DNA of 64,000 nt from Streptomyces ficellus (GCF_009739905.1 NZ_CP034279.1:3596001-3660000); one strand, 5' to 3'. Positions 31,102-41,387 are shown, numbered from the stretch's first letter. Notes: generated from the sequence alone by a model not told the origin. Made by a program: numbers and translations.

Positions 31102-32232
31102 TCAGCCGCTCAGCCGCACCGGCATGATCAGGTACTTGTACGCCTCGTCCGCCTCGGCGTCGAGGGCCGGCTTGCCGCTCAGCAGCGCGGGCTTGGTGGA
31201 GGTGGTGAAGGAGAGCTGGGCGACCGGGGAGTCGATCGCGCTCAGGCCGTCCAGCAGGAACGTCGGGTTGAAGGCGATCGAGATGTCATCGCCCTCGAGC
31301 TGCGCGTCCACGCGCTCCACAGCCTGTGCGTCGTCGCTGGAACCGGCCTCCAGGATGAGCACGCCCTGCTCGAAGCTCAGCCGGACCGGCGTGTTCCGCT
31401 CGGCCACCAGCGCCACACGCTTCACGGCCTCGACGAACGGCGCCGTCTCGATCACCGCGACCGAGTTGAACTCGGTGGGGAAGAGGGTGCGGTACTTCGG
31501 GAGGTCGCCTTCGAGCAGACGGGTGGTGGTACGCCGCCCGGCGCCCTCGAAACCGATCAGGCCCTCGCCCTTGCCCGAACCGGACAGCGCCAGCGTGACC
31601 GTGTCGCCGCTCGTGAGCGCCTTGGCGGTGTCCAGCAGCGTCTTGGCGGGCACCAGGGCGACCGCCGAGGCGTCCGGGGACTCCGGCTTCCACAGGAACT
31701 CGCGGACGGCGAAGCGGTACCGGTCGGTCGAGGCCAGCGTGACCGTGTCGCCCTCGATCTCGATGCGCACACCGGTGAGGACGGGCAGCGTGTCGTCCCG
31801 GCCGGCCGCGATGGCGACCTGGGCGGCGGCGGAGGCGAAGACCTCACCGGGGACGGTGCCGGTCGCGGTCGGCATCTCCGGCAGCGCCGGGTACTCCTCC
31901 ACCGGCATGGTGTGGAGGGTGAAGCGGGAGGAGCCGCAGACCACGGTCGCCCGTACACCGTCTGTGGAAATCTCCACCGGCCGGTTGGGGAGGGCGCGGC
32001 AGATGTCGGCGAGCAGGCGGCCGGAGACGAGGACCGTGCCGTCCTCCTCGACCTCGGCCTCGACCGAGACGCGCGCCGAGACCTCGTAGTCGAAGCTGGA
32101 GAAGCTGAGCGCGCCGTCCTCGGCCTTCAGCAGAAGGCCCGCGAGTACGGGCGCCGGCGGACGGGCCGGGAGGCTGCGGGCCACCCAGGCCACCGCCTCC
32201 GCGAGTACATCGCGCTCCACCCGGATCTTCAC
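31102..32232 (-). CDS. dnaN: DNA polymerase III sliding clamp (beta subunit)
   Basis: 376-aa ring-forming clamp that tethers polymerase III to DNA. It begins VKIRVERDVLAEAVAWVARSLPARPPAPVLAG at a GTG with AGGAGGCGG upstream, and ends in the conserved YLIMPVRLSG. Three topologically similar clamp domains are expected from length. The first DnaA box of oriC lies 128 bp from its start, so its promoter region overlaps the edge of the origin. A longer frame to 32292 adds 20 residues without conservation. Confidence 0.97.
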   Translation of the reverse strand: MKIRVERDVLAEAVAWVARSLPARPPAPVLAGLLLKAEDGALSFSSFDYEVSARVSVEAEVEEDGTVLVSGRLLADICRALPNRPVEISTDGVRATVVCGSSRFTLHTMPVEEYPALPEMPTATGTVPGEVFASAAAQVAIAAGRDDTLPVLTGVRIEIEGDTVTLASTDRYRFAVREFLWKPESPDASAVALVPAKTLLDTAKALTSGDTVTLALSGSGKGEGLIGFEGAGRRTTTRLLEGDLPKYRTLFPTEFNSVAVIETAPFVEAVKRVALVAERNTPVRLSFEQGVLILEAGSSDDAQAVERVDAQLEGDDISIAFNPTFLLDGLSAIDSPVAQLSFTTSTKPALLSGKPALDAEADEAYKYLIMPVRLSG

Positions 32233-32359
32233 CGGAACCGCCTCCTGCTGTTGCTGGCTCGTATCTCGACTGCGGGAACCAGTCTGACGCACGCCGCCGA
32301 CAGTCGGTGCGGGTCGGGGTCAAGTCGCGACGAGAGCAGCAGGACGCTCCGGCGCCGAG

Positions 32360-32978
32360 TTGTGCACAGGCCCCGCTTCGAAGCGGATTCACCGGTAACT
32401 CTGAGTGGGAGTAGTAGTAGGGCCTGTGGAAACCGTGGATAACCCCGTCCGCGCAGGTCACAGCCCATTTTTTGTCCACCGCGCCTGTGGGCGGGACCAG
32501 TGGACAACCACCCGTTTCTGTGGACGCGGGAAAGTTCTGCACACCCGATGCACAGCAGGGGCCGACTTCTCCCCAGCGCCGTCCCCAGTTTTACCCAGCT
32601 TCCCCACAGGCCAATCGACCTCCTTGGTGTGACCGCTTTCACTCGGCGCGGTGAGGCCGGGCGTTTCGTTGCCGAACAGTGGACAGGGGTGTGGAGAAGC
32701 TGTGGACCATGGACCGGTCCCTGTGGGCCGCCGGTGGACAACCGCGAGAGCGCCCTGTGGACGGCGGATTCGTCCACAGCCTGTGGAGCGCGTTCGGCCA
32801 CAAATCCACAACCGGGTGACCTGCGAGGATGTGCCCCCGACACCTCACCCTGTGGACGCCGTCTGGACAACTTGGCGGTCCCCAGGGTGTGGATTCGGGA
32901 TCGCCGCCTGAGCTGTGGAGAACCCGGTGACCCACCGAACTATTCGAACAGTCCGGGCCGGACACAGGGTGTGGACAG
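32360..32978. other. oriC: Chromosomal replication origin oriC
   Basis: Non-coding dnaN-dnaA spacer (32233-33182) packed with DnaA boxes. One mismatch from TTGTCCACA or TTATCCACA, on either strand: 32360, 32434, 32472, 32499, 32690, 32701, 32733, 32770, 32862, 32914 and 32970 (start of each 9-mer). Two-mismatch boxes include 32519, 32600, 32678, 32757, 32782, 32802 and 32851. Most point in the same direction (TGTGGA reading on the plus strand). No box is perfect and no long AT-rich unwinding stretch is obvious; the least GC-rich parts are near 32455-32475 and 32585-32640. The remainder (32979-33182) is very GC-rich with no motif seen. Location and density match Streptomyces oriC. Confidence 0.96.
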
Positions 32979-33182
32979 CGGCGAGGAGCGGCCCGGAACC
33001 GCTCCGGAAACCGTTGACGAGGGCCTTGGGCCGCCCCCGGAGGGCACGCGGGTCCGCGCGACGTGAGCGTTCCCGGGTACGCGTGAGCCCCCGTCCCCGG
33101 GCGGTCTGGTCCGCGCCTCTCGGGGCAGCGGTTCCGGCGCCCTGGGCGGGGGCTCCAGCGGTCGGCGGTGTCCGGCCGGGCG

Positions 33183-34952
33183 TCAGCCGTTCTTGATGCG
33201 GTTCGTGAGCTCGGTGACCTGGTTGTAGATGGAGCGCCGCTCCGCCATCAGCGCGCGGATCTTGCGGTCGGCGTGCATCACGGTCGTGTGGTCGCGCCCG
33301 CCGAACTGGGCGCCGATCTTCGGCAGCGAGAGGTCCGTCAGCTCACGGCACAGGTACATCGCGATCTGTCGGGCCGTCACCAGCACCCGGCTGCGCGACG
33401 ATCCGCACAGGTCCTCGACCGTGAGCCCGAAGTAGTCGGCGGTGGCCGCCATGATGGCGCCGGCCGTGATCTCGGGGGCCGCGTCCTCGCCGCCCGGGAT
33501 CAGGTCCTTCAGCACGCCCTCGGTGAGCACCAGGTCGACCGGCTGCCGGTTGAGGCTCGCGAACGCCGTGACCCGGATCAGCGCGCCCTCCAGCTCGCGG
33601 ATGTTGCGCGAGATGCGGGAGGCGATGAACTCCAGGACCTCCGGCGGGGCGTTGAGCTGCTCCTGCACCGCCTTCTTGCGGAGGATCGCGATGCGCGTCT
33701 CCAGCTCCGGCGGCTGCACGTCGGTGGTCAGGCCCCACTCGAAGCGGTTGCGCAGCCGGTCCTCCAGGGTCATCAGCTGCTTGGGCGGCCGGTCCGAGGA
33801 CAGCACGATCTGCTTGTTGGCGTTGTGGAGCGTGTTGAAGGTGTGGAAGAACTCCTCCTGCGTCGACTCCTTGCTCGCCAGGAACTGGATGTCGTCGACG
33901 AGCAGGATGTCCACGTCGCGGTAGCGCTTGCGGAAGGTGTCGCCCTTGCCGTCGCGGATGGAGTTGATGAACTCGTTGGTGAACTCCTCAGAGCTCACGT
34001 ACCGCACGCGCGTGCCGGGGTAGAGGCTGCGCGCGTAGTGCCCGATCGCGTGCAGCAGGTGCGTCTTGCCGAGCCCGGACTCCCCGTAAATGAAGAGCGG
34101 GTTGTACGCCTTGGCCGGCGCCTCGGCGACCGCGACGGCCGCCGCGTGGGCGAACCGGTTGGACGACCCGATGACGAAGGTGTCGAACAGGTACTTGGGG
34201 TTCAGCCGGGCGTGCGGCTCACCGGGGCGGCCGCCCGCGGCTCCCGCGCCGGTACCGCCGCTCGCGCTCCCCGCACCGCCGGGGCGCTGCTGGCCGGGGA
34301 CGTCCGGCAGGTCGCGCCGGTCGCCGCGCTGCTGGTCGTACGGGGAGTGGTCGGTCGCCTGCGGGCCGCGGTAGTCGTGGTGCGGCTGCTGCGGGCGGGG
34401 CGACGCGTAGGGGTCGCGGTCCTGGAAGCCGCCCAGGCGCGGCTGCTGCCAGGACAGGTCCTCCTGGGTACGCGGCCAGGCGCCGGGCTCGGGGCGCTGC
34501 TGCTGGTAGTCCGGGTACGCCGGGCGCACGGCCGGCAGCCCGTCGTCGGGCATGGCCTGGTGGCCGTAGCCGTCGTATTTGTCGTACGGCTTGTCGTACG
34601 CGTCGTTCTGCTGCCGCTCGTCGTAGCGGGGCTGCTGCGGCTGCTGCCTGCCGGGGGGCGGCGGGGGCGGCGGGTCACCCGCGGAGTCGTCGACGGTGAT
34701 CGCGATCCGGATGGGGCGGCCGCACTCGCGGCTCAGCGTCTCGCTGATCAGCGGGGCGAGGCGGCCCTCCAGGACGCGCTTGCCCCACTCGTTGGGGACG
34801 GCGAGGAGAGCGGTGTCCGCGACCAGGGCCAGCGGCTGGCAGCGCTCGATCCACTGCTTGTCCTTCGACTCGATGCCCTGCTGGCCCTCCCCCAGGAGCT
34901 GCTCGAGCACTCGTGGCCACACTGCGGCAAGATCAGCAGGTACGTCAGCCAC
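33183..34952 (-). CDS. dnaA: Replication initiator DnaA
   Basis: 589-aa AAA+ initiator. Domain I (about 1-90, [20 protein letters not shown]...) is followed by a long, acidic Gln/Pro/Tyr-rich domain II linker (about 95-260) typical of Streptomyces DnaA. The AAA+ domain III has Walker [10 protein letters not shown] and Walker [14 protein letters not shown]. Domain IV has the DNA-binding signature [16 protein letters not shown]. The GTG at 34952 begins the conserved N-terminus; the frame stays open to 35363 but would include the promoter with DnaA boxes. Transcribed toward oriC, divergent from rpmH. Confidence 0.98.
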   Translation of the reverse strand: MADVPADLAAVWPRVLEQLLGEGQQGIESKDKQWIERCQPLALVADTALLAVPNEWGKRVLEGRLAPLISETLSRECGRPIRIAITVDDSAGDPPPPPPPGRQQPQQPRYDERQQNDAYDKPYDKYDGYGHQAMPDDGLPAVRPAYPDYQQQRPEPGAWPRTQEDLSWQQPRLGGFQDRDPYASPRPQQPHHDYRGPQATDHSPYDQQRGDRRDLPDVPGQQRPGGAGSASGGTGAGAAGGRPGEPHARLNPKYLFDTFVIGSSNRFAHAAAVAVAEAPAKAYNPLFIYGESGLGKTHLLHAIGHYARSLYPGTRVRYVSSEEFTNEFINSIRDGKGDTFRKRYRDVDILLVDDIQFLASKESTQEEFFHTFNTLHNANKQIVLSSDRPPKQLMTLEDRLRNRFEWGLTTDVQPPELETRIAILRKKAVQEQLNAPPEVLEFIASRISRNIRELEGALIRVTAFASLNRQPVDLVLTEGVLKDLIPGGEDAAPEITAGAIMAATADYFGLTVEDLCGSSRSRVLVTARQIAMYLCRELTDLSLPKIGAQFGGRDHTTVMHADRKIRALMAERRSIYNQVTELTNRIKNG

Positions 34953-35072
34953 AAGGCACGCTCTCTCACAGGTCCCACGAATGTGTGGTTCTCGGGACGG
35001 GATGGAAGGACAGGCAGGAAAGGAATCCGAGTTCAGCCACGGTAGTCGTGGCGGCTCGCGTGGTTCAAGTTG

Positions 35073-35100
35073 TTGTCCACAGCCTGTGCACAGTGGACCA
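35073..35100. promoter_or_regulatory. DnaA boxes in the dnaA-rpmH divergent promoter region
   Basis: One perfect DnaA box TTGTCCACA at 35073-35081, followed by the related TGTGCACAG (35085-35093) and AGTGGACCA (35092-35100), about 120 bp upstream of dnaA. This fits dnaA autoregulation. The 360-bp spacer also holds an inverted repeat GATCAC-N5-GTGATC at 35196-35212, nearer rpmH, for which I know no binding protein. Confidence 0.8.
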
Positions 35101-35312
35101 CGACCCGGGGCCGGTTTGACCGGATGGCGTAGCCGCGCGTACCGTAACCAGGTCGAGTTGTCGATGGCTGCTGCCGCCTGCCTCCGATGGGCAAAGATCA
35201 CGGTCAGTGATCGTGAAGCGGTGCACTCGGGCGTATTGCGAGCTACTCGTGGGCGCACGGTGACAGCCAGGCGATGTCCCGCCACCACCCGAATCATTTC
35301 TGGAGCCCCCGA

Positions 35313-35450
35313 GTGAGCAAGCGCACCTTCCAGCCGAACAACCGTCGTCGTGCCAAGACCCACGGTTTCCGTCTGCGCATGCGTACCCGCGCCGGCCGCG
35401 CCATCCTGGCGAACCGCCGTAGCAAGGGTCGCGCCAACCTGTCCGCCTGA
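35313..35450 (+). CDS. rpmH: 50S ribosomal protein L34
   Basis: 45-aa L34 (start [20 protein letters not shown], end SKGRANLSA), highly basic and conserved over its full length. GTG start at 35313 with TGGAG about 10 nt upstream. First gene of the rpmH-rnpA-yidD-yidC-jag group; rnpA starts 20 bp after its stop. Confidence 0.98.
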   Translation: MSKRTFQPNNRRRAKTHGFRLRMRTRAGRAILANRRSKGRANLSA

Positions 35451-35470
35451 TCGTTTAAACAGGTCATGAC

Positions 35471-35842
35471 GTGCTGCCTACCGAGAATCGGCTGAGGCGG
35501 CGCGAGGACTTCGCGACCGCGGTACGCCGAGGACGCCGGGCCGGCCGCCCGCTCCTCGTCGTCCACCTAAGAAGCGGTGCAACGGACCCGCACGCGTCAG
35601 GGGAGAGCGCTCCCCCGACACGTGCGGGTTTCGTCGTCAGCAAGGCCGTGGGCGGTGCGGTCGTGCGGAACCAGGTGAAGCGCAGACTTCGCCACCTGAT
35701 GCGCGACCGACTGCCTTCCCTGCCCCCCGGTAGCCTGGTGGTAGTACGGGCGCTGCCCGGAGCGGGCGACGCCGACCAAGCACAGCTGGCCCGAGACCTG
35801 GATGCCGCCTTTCAGCGGTTGCTGGGAGGGGGCGCGCGATGA
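35471..35842 (+). CDS. rnpA: Ribonuclease P protein component
   Basis: 123-aa basic protein that assists the RNase P RNA in 5' processing of tRNA precursors. The start [22 protein letters not shown] and the RNR signature [15 protein letters not shown] are typical. A short insertion, [21 protein letters not shown], sits before the GFVVSK strand, making it slightly longer than average. GTG start; the stop overlaps yidD by 4 bp. Confidence 0.96.
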   Translation: MLPTENRLRRREDFATAVRRGRRAGRPLLVVHLRSGATDPHASGESAPPTRAGFVVSKAVGGAVVRNQVKRRLRHLMRDRLPSLPPGSLVVVRALPGAGDADQAQLARDLDAAFQRLLGGGAR

Positions 35843-36165
35843 AGTACCCGCTGCTGGCACTGATCAAGCTGTACCAGTGGACGATCAGCCCGCTGCTCGG
35901 CCCCGTCTGCCGGTACTACCCGTCGTGTTCCCACTACGGATTCACGGCCATCGACCGGCACGGCGCGGTCAAGGGCACAGCCCTGACCGCCTGGCGCATC
36001 CTGCGGTGCAATCCGTGGTCGCCGGGCGGTGTGGACCATGTACCCCCTCGTAAGCGCCCGCGCTGGCACGAAATGCTGCGCGACGCGTTGCGCGGCGGCA
36101 AGGGCGGGACCTCCGCCGAGACGAGCCCGGCCGCAGAGACCTCGCCCAATGCTCAAGGAGCCTGA
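35839..36165 (+). CDS. yidD: Membrane protein insertion efficiency factor YidD
   Basis: 108-aa YidD-family protein with the conserved [23 protein letters not shown] and [17 protein letters not shown]. It is thought to aid YidC-dependent insertion. The ATG overlaps the rnpA stop (ATGA) and yidC follows after 3 bp, so translation is likely coupled through all three. The C-terminal 25 residues (Ala/Glu/Thr/Ser-rich) are variable. Confidence 0.96.
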   Translation: MKYPLLALIKLYQWTISPLLGPVCRYYPSCSHYGFTAIDRHGAVKGTALTAWRILRCNPWSPGGVDHVPPRKRPRWHEMLRDALRGGKGGTSAETSPAAETSPNAQGA

Positions 36166-36168
36166 TTA

Positions 36169-37404
36169 GTGGACACGATTGCCAGTCTGTTCAGCTTCAT
36201 CACCACACCTGTCTCGTGGATCATCGTCCAGTTCCACAGCCTCTACGGGGCGGTTTTCGGACCCGACACGGGCTGGGCCTGGGGTCTGTCGATCGTGTCC
36301 CTCGTGGTGCTCATCCGGATCTGCCTGATCCCGCTGTTCGTGAAGCAGATCAAGTCGACCCGGAACATGCAGGCGCTCCAGCCGAAGATGAAGGCGATCC
36401 AGGAGCGCTACAAGAACGACAAGCAGCGTCAGTCCGAAGAGATGATGAAGCTGTACAAGGAGACGGGCACCAACCCGCTCTCCTCGTGCCTTCCCATCCT
36501 GGCGCAGTCGCCGTTCTTCTTCGCCCTCTACCACGTGCTGTCGAAGATCGCCTCTGGTGACACCATCGGCGTCCTCAACCAGAGCCTGGTGAACAGCGCC
36601 CGTGAGGCCCACATCTTCGGGGCCCCGATCGCCGCGAAGTTCATGGACGACCCGGCCAAGGTCGAAGCGCTCAACGCGTCCCTGCTCGATGTCCGCATCG
36701 TCACCGCGGTCATGATCGTCCTGATGTCGCTGTCGCAGTTCTTCACCCAGCGCCAGCTGATGCAGAAGAACGTCGACCTGACGGTCAAGACCCCGTACAT
36801 GCAGCAGCAGAAGATGCTGATGTACATCTTCCCGGTGATCTTCGCCGTGATGGGCATCAACTTCCCCGTCGGCGTCCTCGTCTACTGGCTGACCACCAAC
36901 GTGTGGACCATGGGCCAGCAGATGTACGTGATCAACCAGAACCCGACCCCGGGCAGCAAGGCGCAGGACCAGTACCTCCAGCGCCTGGTGAAGAGCGTCA
37001 CCTCCCACGGTGATGTGCGGGGCCGCCGGCGCCGTGCCGTCGTCCAGGCCATCGTCGCCAAGGGCCCGGACCGCAACGACAACGAGCGCAAGTTCTACAC
37101 CAGCCTCGCCAAGGCCGGGTTCACCCCGCAGGCCGACGGTTCCGTCAAGAAGGTCGACCCCGCGACCGCCGAGGCGGAGAACGCCGCCGCGACCCGGCGC
37201 CAGCAGCCCAAGCGCCAGCCCAAGGCGAAGCGCCAGGCCCAGGCCGCGCACCAGTCCCCCGCCAAGACGTCCCTGGAGAAGGCCGACGAGCCCCAGGACG
37301 CCAAGCAGCAGCCCGCCAAGCCCGCCGGCGGGTCTGCCCGCCAGGCCAAGTCCGGACAGCGCAAGGGCCAGCAGCGGCCCAAGCACCCGTCGTCCAAGAA
37401 GTAA
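36169..37404 (+). CDS. yidC: Membrane protein insertase YidC
   Basis: 411-aa Oxa1/YidC insertase with five predicted membrane helices, including [23 protein letters not shown] and the C-terminal [27 protein letters not shown]. The basic, Gln/Lys/Ala-rich cytosolic tail (about 315-411) probably contacts the ribosome. Works with SecYEG or alone. GTG start, 3 bp after yidD. Confidence 0.97.
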   Translation: MDTIASLFSFITTPVSWIIVQFHSLYGAVFGPDTGWAWGLSIVSLVVLIRICLIPLFVKQIKSTRNMQALQPKMKAIQERYKNDKQRQSEEMMKLYKETGTNPLSSCLPILAQSPFFFALYHVLSKIASGDTIGVLNQSLVNSAREAHIFGAPIAAKFMDDPAKVEALNASLLDVRIVTAVMIVLMSLSQFFTQRQLMQKNVDLTVKTPYMQQQKMLMYIFPVIFAVMGINFPVGVLVYWLTTNVWTMGQQMYVINQNPTPGSKAQDQYLQRLVKSVTSHGDVRGRRRRAVVQAIVAKGPDRNDNERKFYTSLAKAGFTPQADGSVKKVDPATAEAENAAATRRQQPKRQPKAKRQAQAAHQSPAKTSLEKADEPQDAKQQPAKPAGGSARQAKSGQRKGQQRPKHPSSKK

Positions 37405-37418
37405 GAAGGAGTCCATCC

Positions 37419-37928
37419 GTGACGGAAGGCACCACCTCCGCCGCCCAGGGTGGCGACACCCTGACCCGCCTGGAGCAGGAGGGCGAGATCGCGGCCGACT
37501 ACCTCGAGGGTCTGCTCGACATCGCCGATCTCGACGGCGACATCGACATGGACGTCGAGGCGGACCGCGCCGCGGTCTCGATCATCAGTGACTCGAGCAG
37601 CCGCGACCTCCAGAAGCTGGTGGGCCGTGACGGCGAGGTGCTCGAGGCACTCCAGGAGCTGACGCGTCTCGCGGTGCTCCGGGAGACCGGCGACCGCAGC
37701 CGCCTGATGCTGGACATCGCGGGCTTCCGGGCCAAGAAGCGCACCGAGCTCGCCGAGCTGGGCGCCAAGGCCGCCAATGACGTGAAGACCAGCGGCGAGC
37801 CGGTGAAGCTCGAGCCGATGACCCCCTTCGAGCGCAAGGTCGTACACGACGCGGTGGCCGCCGCCGGTCTGCGCAGCGAGTCCGAGGGCGAGGAGCCGCA
37901 GCGCTTCGTCGTCGTGCTCCCTGCCTGA
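37419..37928 (+). CDS. jag: Jag/KhpB-like RNA-binding protein (KH-R3H)
   Basis: 169-aa protein with a KH-like domain (about 60-110, SSRDLQKLVGRDGEVLEALQELTRLAV) followed by an R3H domain (MTPFERKVVHDAVAA...FVVVLP). Such SpoIIIJ-associated (Jag/KhpB) proteins bind RNA and link to YidC and cell elongation. GTG start 14 bp after yidC with GAAGGAG upstream. Ends at a strong terminator. Confidence 0.94.
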   Translation: MTEGTTSAAQGGDTLTRLEQEGEIAADYLEGLLDIADLDGDIDMDVEADRAAVSIISDSSSRDLQKLVGRDGEVLEALQELTRLAVLRETGDRSRLMLDIAGFRAKKRTELAELGAKAANDVKTSGEPVKLEPMTPFERKVVHDAVAAAGLRSESEGEEPQRFVVVLPA

Positions 37929-37943
37929 TCACCCTTTGTATGG

Positions 37944-37973
37944 TCGGCCCCGTCTGTTCGCAGGCGGGGCCGA
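37944..37973 (+). terminator. Terminator after the rpmH-jag operon
   Basis: 13-bp stem TCGGCCCCGTCTG / CAGGCGGGGCCGA (one G-U) with a TTCG tetraloop, followed by TCTTTGT. Separates jag from rsmG. Confidence 0.9.
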
Positions 37974-38050
37974 TCTTTGTCAGCCTGATACTCACTGATC
38001 ACTGGGGGCCAGCACCCAGTGCGGTAATGCGGTACGGAAGGACGGTTCCC

Positions 38051-38761
38051 GTGACGGAGGCAGAAGAGCTTCCCCATGCGCCTCAAGAAGCGCGGACGGT
38101 TTTCGGTGAGTTCTTCCCCGAGGCCGTGCGGTACGCGGAGCTCCTCGCGGACGCGGGCGTCAAGCGCGGCCTGATCGGCCCCCGGGAGGTGCCGAGGCTG
38201 TGGGAGCGGCACCTGCTGAACTGCGCGGTGCTCTCCGAGGTCGTGCCCGAGGGGGTCACGGTCTGCGACGTCGGCTCGGGGGCCGGCTTGCCCGGTATCC
38301 CGCTGGCTCTGGTCCGCCCGGACCTGAAGATCACCCTTCTTGAGCCTCTGCTGCGCCGGACGAACTTCCTCCAGGAAGTCGTGGAGCTGCTCGGGCTGGA
38401 CCATGTGACCGTGGTGCGCGGTCGAGCGGAGGAAGTGCTCGGCAAGCTGCCGCCCGTCCATGTCGTCACGGCGCGGGCCGTCGCGCCCCTGGACCGGCTG
38501 GCCGGCTGGGGTGTGCCCCTGCTGCGGCCCTACGGGGAGATGCTGGCGCTCAAGGGAGACACGGCGGAGGAGGAGCTCCAGGGTGCCCGGGCCGCGCTGA
38601 GCAAGCTGGGTGTGGTGGAGACCTCCGTGGTTCAGGTCGGTGAGGGAATCGTCGATCCTCTGTCGACCGTGGTGCGCGTCGAGGTCGGTGAGAGCCCGGG
38701 CGGTGTGCGCTTCGCTGCCAAGCGGGCCAAGGCGGCCCGGACGTCTCGCCGCCGCCGTTGA
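38051..38761 (+). CDS. rsmG: 16S rRNA (guanine-527 N7) methyltransferase RsmG
   Basis: 236-aa SAM-dependent methyltransferase (GidB) acting on the 530 loop of 16S rRNA. SAM motif VCDVGSGAGLPGIPLALVRP; downstream VRGRAEEVLGKLPPVHVVTARAVAPL. Loss of RsmG gives low-level streptomycin resistance in Streptomyces. The GTG at 38051 with GGAAGGA upstream is preferred over a frame reaching 37940. Confidence 0.95.
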   Translation: MTEAEELPHAPQEARTVFGEFFPEAVRYAELLADAGVKRGLIGPREVPRLWERHLLNCAVLSEVVPEGVTVCDVGSGAGLPGIPLALVRPDLKITLLEPLLRRTNFLQEVVELLGLDHVTVVRGRAEEVLGKLPPVHVVTARAVAPLDRLAGWGVPLLRPYGEMLALKGDTAEEELQGARAALSKLGVVETSVVQVGEGIVDPLSTVVRVEVGESPGGVRFAAKRAKAARTSRRRR

Positions 38762-38832
38762 CGCCTGGTTGATCCTCATACGTACGCATTTCGGAGTGTC
38801 GTGACACGCTGACCCTCCAGCGAGTGCATCAA

Positions 38833-38848
38833 TGTTTCACGTGAAACG
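38833..38848. promoter_or_regulatory. parS: parS site 1 (upstream of parA)
   Basis: TGTTTCACGTGAAACG: the 14-bp core GTTTCACGTGAAAC is perfect. It lies between rsmG and parA. It also contains an ATG frame (MFHVKRR) that opens a longer, less likely parA start. Confidence 0.95.
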
Positions 38849-38933
38849 TCGCTCACTGCTGCAGGGAATCATCAGCCGCGGTCGCGCGGCTGCCACGCCG
38901 CGCGACCGTAGGCCACCCATGAGGGCTACGGAC

Positions 38934-38960
38934 TTGTCCACAGAGGTGGAGTTGTCCACA
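38934..38960. promoter_or_regulatory. Two perfect DnaA boxes upstream of parA
   Basis: TTGTCCACA at 38934-38942 and again at 38952-38960, same orientation, 18 bp apart, between parS site 1 and the likely parA start at 38997. Confidence 0.85.
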
Positions 38961-38996
38961 GAACCACGGGCCTCGCTGGTTCACGACCCCGAAAGC

Positions 38997-40073
38997 ATGG
39001 CAGGCTCTGTTCATCGCGAGCCTGAAGCCGAGGAGAGTGAATCCTTGCGGTCCGACGCCAACATCGCGGGACCGATGACCGATCCGGTCCCCGGTCCCCG
39101 TACCGAATCGGCGGGGGAGGATGTTTCACGTGAAACACCGCCCCCCATGGACGACACCCCCATTGGTCGATCCGCCCAGCTGGCGGTGGAGGCTCTGGGC
39201 CGTGCGGGCGAGGGGCTCCCTCGTCCTGAGCAGACCCGCATCATGGTGGTCGCCAACCAGAAGGGCGGGGTGGGCAAGACCACCACAACGGTGAACCTTG
39301 CCGCTTCGCTGGCGCTGCACGGTGCCCGGGTCCTGGTCATCGACCTCGACCCGCAGGGCAACGCGTCCACCGCCCTCGGCATCGACCACCACGCCGAAGT
39401 TCCTTCGATCTATGACGTCCTGGTGGAGAGCAAGCCGCTCTCCGACGTGGTCCAGCCCGTCCCGGACGTCGAAGGCCTCTTCTGCGCCCCGGCCACCATC
39501 GATCTCGCCGGTGCGGAGATCGAGCTGGTGTCGCTGGTGGCGCGGGAGAGTCGTCTGCAACGAGCGATCCAGGCGTACGAGCAGCCGCTGGACTACATCC
39601 TCATCGACTGCCCGCCCTCGCTCGGCCTGCTCACGGTCAACGCCCTGGTGGCCGGTGCCGAGGTGCTCATCCCCATCCAGTGCGAGTACTACGCGCTGGA
39701 GGGCCTCGGCCAGCTCCTGAAGAACGTCGACCTGGTGCGGGGGCACCTCAACCCGGCGCTCCACGTCTCGACGATCCTGCTCACCATGTACGACGGGCGG
39801 ACCAGGCTCGCATCGCAGGTGGCAGAGGAGGTACGCAGCCACTTCGGGGACGAGGTCCTGCGGACCAGCATTCCGCGATCCGTCCGTATCTCGGAGGCGC
39901 CGAGCTATGGACAGACGGTCCTGACGTACGACCCCGGTTCCAGCGGAGCGCTGTCGTACTTCGAGGCGGCCCGCGAGATCGCACTGCGGGGGGTCGGTAT
40001 CCACTACGACGCCCAGCACGCCCACCTGGGCAACCAGAGCAACCAGCACAGCATGTCGGAGGGGATCCAGTGA
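38997..40073 (+). CDS. parA: Chromosome-partitioning ATPase ParA
   Basis: 358-aa Walker-type ATPase that positions ParB-parS complexes and, in Streptomyces, assembles at hyphal tips and in sporulating hyphae. Deviant Walker [37 protein letters not shown] (Walker A') and [14 protein letters not shown] (Walker B). The first 80 residues are a disordered acidic extension. I chose ATG 38997 ([10 protein letters not shown]) by similarity to the known Streptomyces N-terminus; the frame is open back to 38832, inside parS site 1, and 38919 is another candidate. The stop overlaps parB by 4 bp. Confidence 0.95.
   Translation: MAGSVHREPEAEESESLRSDANIAGPMTDPVPGPRTESAGEDVSRETPPPMDDTPIGRSAQLAVEALGRAGEGLPRPEQTRIMVVANQKGGVGKTTTTVNLAASLALHGARVLVIDLDPQGNASTALGIDHHAEVPSIYDVLVESKPLSDVVQPVPDVEGLFCAPATIDLAGAEIELVSLVARESRLQRAIQAYEQPLDYILIDCPPSLGLLTVNALVAGAEVLIPIQCEYYALEGLGQLLKNVDLVRGHLNPALHVSTILLTMYDGRTRLASQVAEEVRSHFGDEVLRTSIPRSVRISEAPSYGQTVLTYDPGSSGALSYFEAAREIALRGVGIHYDAQHAHLGNQSNQHSMSEGIQ
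39122..39137. promoter_or_regulatory. parS: parS site 2 (inside parA)
   Basis: Perfect TGTTTCACGTGAAACA within the parA coding region, read as Val-Ser-Arg-Glu-Thr in the N-terminal extension. Confidence 0.96.
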
Positions 40074-41200
40074 GCGAGCGACGTAGGGGGCTGGGGCGTG
40101 GGCTCAGTGCGCTGATTCCGGCGGCACCCCAGGAGCGGCCGGCCACCTCGGTGGGGTCGGGGTCCACCTCCCCGGGATCCATTCCCTCCCTGACGGCCGA
40201 GCGCGGGGTGGCGGCTGCCAAGGTGGCGAAGCTGCCGCAGAGCGCGGCGCCCGTGGATGGCGACCGCCCGGTGGCGCAGACCCCCACTCCGGCGACCTCC
40301 CCGGAGCCCGAGGCGGGCGCCGAGGCCGAGACGTCAGCCGTCGCGCACTTCGCCGAGCTTCCGCTGGACGCCATCACGCCCAACCCGCGCCAGCCGCGGG
40401 AGGTCTTCGACGAGGACGCCCTCGCCGAGCTGGTGACCTCCATCCAGGAGGTCGGGTTGCTCCAGCCCGTCGTCGTGCGCCAGCTGGGCCCCGAGCGCTA
40501 CGAGCTCATCATGGGCGAGCGTCGCTGGCGTGCCTGCCGGGAAGCGGGTCTGGAGCGGATCCCGGCGATCGTCCGTGAGACCGAGGACGACAAACTCCTG
40601 CTCGACGCTCTACTGGAGAACCTGCACCGGGCGCAGCTGAACCCGCTGGAAGAGGCCATGGCCTACGACCAGCTGCTGAAGGACTTCAGCTGCACCCATG
40701 ACCAGCTGGCCGACCGCATCGGTCGCTCGCGTCCGCAGGTCTCCAACACCCTGCGTCTGCTCCGGCTGTCGCCTCCCGTGCAGCGCCGGGTCGCCGCCGG
40801 CGTGCTGTCGGCGGGCCACGCCAGGGCGCTGCTGTCCGTCGAGGACCCCGAGGCCCAGGACAAGTTGGCGTACCGGATCGTGGCCGAGGGGCTGTCGGTC
40901 CGCGCCGTCGAGGAGATCGTCACGCTGATGGGCTCCGAGCCCAGCAGCGCCCCCAAGGCCAAGGGACCGCGAGCCGGTGCCCGCGTCTCGCCGGCGCTCT
41001 CCCAGCTCGCCACCCGGCTCTCCGATCGCTTTGAGACACGCGTGAAGGTGGACCTGGGGCAGAAGAAGGGCAAGATCGTCGTCGAGTTCGCCTCGATGGA
41101 GGATCTGGAGCGCATCCTCGGCAGCCTCGCCCCCGGCGAGGGGCGCGTGTTGGAAAAGGGCCTGGCCGAAGAGCGTCAGCAGGGCGACGAGGAGAGCTGA
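40070..41200 (+). CDS. parB: Chromosome-partitioning protein ParB
   Basis: 376-aa CTP-dependent clamp that loads at parS and spreads. The start [16 protein letters not shown] is the ParA-interacting motif. A Pro/Ala-rich linker precedes the N-terminal CTPase fold: [17 protein letters not shown], then [13 protein letters not shown] and [14 protein letters not shown]. The HTH region is [25 protein letters not shown]. The C-terminal dimerisation domain ([25 protein letters not shown]) is complete. GTG start overlaps parA. Confidence 0.97.
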   Translation: MSERRRGLGRGLSALIPAAPQERPATSVGSGSTSPGSIPSLTAERGVAAAKVAKLPQSAAPVDGDRPVAQTPTPATSPEPEAGAEAETSAVAHFAELPLDAITPNPRQPREVFDEDALAELVTSIQEVGLLQPVVVRQLGPERYELIMGERRWRACREAGLERIPAIVRETEDDKLLLDALLENLHRAQLNPLEEAMAYDQLLKDFSCTHDQLADRIGRSRPQVSNTLRLLRLSPPVQRRVAAGVLSAGHARALLSVEDPEAQDKLAYRIVAEGLSVRAVEEIVTLMGSEPSSAPKAKGPRAGARVSPALSQLATRLSDRFETRVKVDLGQKKGKIVVEFASMEDLERILGSLAPGEGRVLEKGLAEERQQGDEES

Positions 41201-41251
41201 ACCGGGAGCTGCGGAGAGGCCGCTCTCCCGCGCGCACGGCTCAACGCTGTC

Positions 41252-41294
41252 AGGGCGGACCGGGTCCGGTGTTCACCGGAACGCGGTCCGCCCT
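41252..41294 (+). terminator. parAB terminator
   Basis: 11-bp stem AGGGCGGACCG / CGGTCCGCCCT ending in TT, with a nested TCCGGTG / CACCGGA stem in the loop, 51 bp after parB. Confidence 0.82.
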
Positions 41295-41387
41295 TTGGCC
41301 TCTTCCCGTATGCGCGTCATCACCCGATCGATACGATGCGTTCTGGTATGCGCATCCGCCTGATCCACCTCGGAGGGAGAGCCAGGC

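Noticed and set aside
29593..32442. Long plus-strand frame opposite recF, gnd and dnaN
   Set aside because: Spans three real genes and enters oriC; no ribosome site and no domain.
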